A stretch of 32,707 nt of DNA from an uncultured Mucispirillum sp. (GTDB taxonomy: Bacteria > Chrysiogenota > Deferribacteres > Deferribacterales > Mucispirillaceae), in the NCBI GenBank assembly GCA_937890655.1, contig CALADT010000034.1:1-32707 (forward strand), written 5' to 3'. A program made the translations under genes and the position numbers. Shown piece by piece: positions 30,580 to 32,707 of this stretch. A model generated the notes under the pieces. It saw only the letters and a program-made list of their open reading frames with translations. It made no database searches and was not told where the DNA came from. How positions within the stretch are numbered: position 1 is the first letter of the stretch; each line of letters begins with the position of its first letter.

Positions 30580-32231
30580 GAGACACAGCACAAAAAACAT
30601 TTGCAGTGCATTCAGCAGGTAACACATTTGACAATATCGCTCATAAACTTATAGACGAGCAAATGGCAAGCGATATTAACCATTTGTTGGAACTTGTAGA
30701 AGCAGGCACAATAGCCACATTAAAACATATTGATAGAAAAGATAACCCCCACGAAGTAACAAAAGAGCAGGTAGGTTTAGGTAATGTTGATAACACTTCT
30801 GACGCAGATAAGCCAATAAGTAATGCAACACAATCCGCTCTTAATACTTTAACAAATAATACAAACAATATGATAAACCAAGTAAATGAAAATATTGGTA
30901 TTATGGTAGGGCAGTTAAATAATAACATAGGAGTTATTACTGGCGAACTTAACAAGCAAATATTAGGCACACAGTCAGCTATAGAAACCTTTAAAGAAGA
31001 AAATAAAACAGAGCATGACAAGATTAATAGTGCTATAAATACTGTAAAAGTGGAAACAGCATCAGCTATATTTACTTTATCGGCAAATATTGGGTCAGCT
31101 ATTAACACTTTTAGAGAAGAGAATAGGGTAGAACATGGCAAGATTAATAGTGCTATAAACACTTTAAAGGTAGATACTGTGTCAGCTATAAAAACTTTTA
31201 AAGAAGAAAATAAAGCAGAACATAATAAAATTAATAGTGCTATAAACACTTTAAAAGTAGATACTATATCAGCCATAAACACTTTAAAAGAAGAGTTAGA
31301 TTTTAGCACCAAACCTAAAATATCAATAACTGCCGTAAACACTTTTGGTGTAAGTGATGCCGACGGTGCTATAAAACAAATGGATAAATCAGAGTTTTAT
31401 AGGTTACCAGAGATAAATGTAACCACCCTTGACGCCCTTACAGTAGAGGGTAATTATTTATTGTTTGTAGAGTATGGCACTGACCTTGCAAATAAACTTG
31501 ATAGTTTAATAGGGTATGGCTTTACTGGCATACAAGGAGCATTTAAGTTAGAAGTATCCCGCGGTGTTAGTGGCGGTGGTTATGATTATATGCAAAAACT
31601 TACTACAACTATTCCCACAATGCCTTTCGTGTTTTTCAGAACAAGAACACCAGAAAGGACTGACGCTTTTACAGATACTTTAATACCAGCAAAGTGGAGC
31701 GATTGGCAAAAGGCAACTAGTAATATGATGACAGTTGCTAACGCAGGAACTGTTAGCCAAGCTGTGAATGTTCTATCTTATACAGCACAAGGAAACCCTG
31801 TAACCGTTCCGTTTAAGGATATGATTGTTGGCTTAACTCCTTTACCTATTGGCTTTATATACTTTCAGCTGAGAGGTCAATCAACACCAGATGCGTTATT
31901 TGGAACTTCTGGAAAGTGGCAGGATATAAGCTCTACTTATGCAGGGGAGTTTTTTCGTGCTGTTGGAGGGGATGCTGCTAGTTTTGGAGGTAAGCAAAAC
32001 GAAGGGTTGCCTGAAATTTCAGGTGTATCAACTGGTGTTGACTCTTCGCAAGTTGGCAGTGGTTCAGGCTGTTTTACTGCACAATATACATCATCAGGTG
32101 TATTGTCTGGGACTGGTGGCACTAATTATAAAATAATATTTTCTGCAAAGCGTTCAAACTCTATTTATGGGACTTCTGCTCACGTAACGCCTTATAACTC
32201 ATCAATACGTATATGGAAAAAAATATCTTAA
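30576..32231 (+). CDS. tail-fibre distal / receptor-binding protein, apparent AUA start
   Basis: The ATA at 30576 lies 6 nt after GGAGG (30565-30569, within AAAAGGAGGTG) and overlaps the upstream TAG as ATAG. It gives MGDTAQKTFAVHSAGNTFDN in a 551-residue protein; the first canonical in-frame start is a GTG at 30606 with no ribosome site. Domains in order: a short attachment region, the fibre motif DNPHEVTKEQVGLGNVDNTS (near residue 58), a coiled coil with three 29-residue repeats (near residues 138-235), a beta region (ALTVEGNYLLFVEYG), and a tail-collar-like tip (PIGFIYFQLRGQSTPD through AVGGDAASFGGKQNEGLPEI). The tip ends PYNSSIRIWKKIS, as in many fibres. Confidence 0.85.
   Translation: MGDTAQKTFAVHSAGNTFDNIAHKLIDEQMASDINHLLELVEAGTIATLKHIDRKDNPHEVTKEQVGLGNVDNTSDADKPISNATQSALNTLTNNTNNMINQVNENIGIMVGQLNNNIGVITGELNKQILGTQSAIETFKEENKTEHDKINSAINTVKVETASAIFTLSANIGSAINTFREENRVEHGKINSAINTLKVDTVSAIKTFKEENKAEHNKINSAINTLKVDTISAINTLKEELDFSTKPKISITAVNTFGVSDADGAIKQMDKSEFYRLPEINVTTLDALTVEGNYLLFVEYGTDLANKLDSLIGYGFTGIQGAFKLEVSRGVSGGGYDYMQKLTTTIPTMPFVFFRTRTPERTDAFTDTLIPAKWSDWQKATSNMMTVANAGTVSQAVNVLSYTAQGNPVTVPFKDMIVGLTPLPIGFIYFQLRGQSTPDALFGTSGKWQDISSTYAGEFFRAVGGDAASFGGKQNEGLPEISGVSTGVDSSQVGSGSGCFTAQYTSSGVLSGTGGTNYKIIFSAKRSNSIYGTSAHVTPYNSSIRIWKKIS
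30987..31280 (+). repeat. three in-frame 87-bp repeats in the tail-fibre shaft
   Basis: Units at 30987-31073, 31107-31193 and 31194-31280 each encode 29 residues of the form TFKEEN..EH.KINSAINT.KV.T.SAI. A 33-bp insert (TLSANIGSAIN) separates units 1 and 2. Units 2 and 3 are directly adjacent and highly similar at DNA level. The period suits a coiled-coil shaft whose length could change by recombination between copies. Confidence 0.85.
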
Positions 32232-32243
32232 AAGGAGCAAATT

Positions 32244-32707
32244 ATGGCAGAATATATGACAGTTGAAAATAATATTATTACAGGTATATGGTGTGGAATA
32301 CCTGATAAAAACGATGCAGATATTATTATATTACCTGATAATCATCAAGTGCGGTGTGGCGAAACTCTTGAATATTATAATGATGATTTCACAAGAAAAA
32401 GTGAAGTCGAATTAATAAGGCTGGGGCTTGAAGAATGCCCACAAGGTTATATTTTAGACGGTGAAAGCATTCGTTTAATGAGTTTTGAAGAAAGAATAAT
32501 TGCAGGGCTTGACCCATTGCCTGTATATCAAAAAATAGTAGACGGCAAACTTATAAATAAAACAGATGAAGAATTATGGGCAGAAAAATCAACTGATGAA
32601 AAAGCAGAAATTATAAGAAATAAAAGAAATCAGTTAATACAAGAAACCGATACTCTGCTTTTAATATATCAAGAGCAGGTTGAACTTGGCATTATATCAG
32701 CAAATGA
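32244..32707 (+). CDS. tail-fibre-assembly-like protein (partial, runs off the window)
   Basis: The ATG at 32244 has AAAGGAG upstream, 12 nt after the fibre stop. The frame stays open for 154 codons to the edge. It begins MAEYMTVENNIITGIWCGIP and contains EECPQGYILDGESIRLMSFE and, near residue 125, AEIIRNKRNQLIQETDTLLL. The last resembles the I-R-x-x-R-D-x-L-I-x-x-T-D segment of tail-fibre assembly chaperones and related proteins that follow fibre genes. Such chaperones help the trimeric fibre fold. The C-terminus is missing, so the assignment is moderate. Confidence 0.6.
   Translation, partial: MAEYMTVENNIITGIWCGIPDKNDADIIILPDNHQVRCGETLEYYNDDFTRKSEVELIRLGLEECPQGYILDGESIRLMSFEERIIAGLDPLPVYQKIVDGKLINKTDEELWAEKSTDEKAEIIRNKRNQLIQETDTLLLIYQEQVELGIISAN

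Noticed and set aside
30641..31342. 233-residue open frame on the - strand
   Set aside because: It is the antisense of the fibre coiled-coil repeats; its repetitive LKVFIAD pattern mirrors the + strand repeats and it has no ribosome site.
1..32707. tRNA genes, CRISPR arrays and IS elements
   Set aside because: None seen on reading: no cloverleaf-like GC-rich segment, no regularly spaced direct repeats with unique spacers, and no transposase frame.

Overview
The window joins an AT-rich bacterial chromosome (about 1-3063) to a long phage region (about 3064 to the right edge), and every confident gene is on the + strand. The host looks like an AT-rich, DAP-peptidoglycan bacterium with exported lipoproteins. 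It has a MobA-like fragment, two small membrane or exported helical proteins, meso-diaminopimelate dehydrogenase (ddh) and a broken protein-D-type glpQ. A taxon cannot be fixed from this alone; Mucispirillum/Deferribacterota or Brachyspira-like AT-rich gut bacteria are guesses only.

The phage part is a nearly colinear T7-type (Autographiviridae-like) genome sitting next to chromosomal genes, so it is most simply read as a prophage. Order: single-subunit RNA polymerase (3329-5902); a non-coding, AT-rich origin-like region (5954-6652); small early ORFs; SSB gp2.5, endonuclease I gp3, amidase gp3.5, primase-helicase gp4 and exonuclease gp6 (6710-11786); small ORFs; portal gp8, scaffold gp9, capsid gp10, tail tubular gp11 and gp12, and internal virion proteins gp13, gp14 and gp15 (12039-22195). 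An accessory cassette follows (22197-25861: lipoprotein, Bro-N antirepressor, unknown protein, D12-class DNA adenine methylase, AntA/KilAC antirepressor). Then come gp16, a two-part tail fibre and the start of a tail-fibre-assembly-like gene that runs off the window. Terminase, integrase and a CI-like repressor are not in the window and may lie to the right.

Three things stand out. (1) The amidase, major capsid and distal tail-fibre genes have no usable ATG/GTG/TTG start. Each has an AUA codon 5-6 nt after a strong Shine-Dalgarno that gives exactly the expected N-terminus; in two cases AUA overlaps the upstream stop as ATAG, the counterpart of the familiar ATGA. (2) The T7-type DNA polymerase (gp5) is missing from its slot between gp4 and gp6, while gp2.5 and gp4 keep terminal phenylalanines. 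The gp4 tail ends in DDVPF, like the tip of bacterial SSB, which suggests recruitment of host replication proteins. (3) A lysogeny-type regulatory and methylase cassette interrupts the DNA-ejection operon between gp15 and gp16.

The genes would work together as follows. The phage RNA polymerase transcribes the middle and late genes, with hairpin terminators after the polymerase, amidase, capsid, lipoprotein and 196-aa genes. gp2.5, gp3, gp4 and gp6 replicate and process DNA, with polymerase supplied from elsewhere. gp8-gp12 build the head and tail, and gp13-gp16 form the ejection machinery. Antirepressors and the methylase would act in the lysogenic or inducing state.
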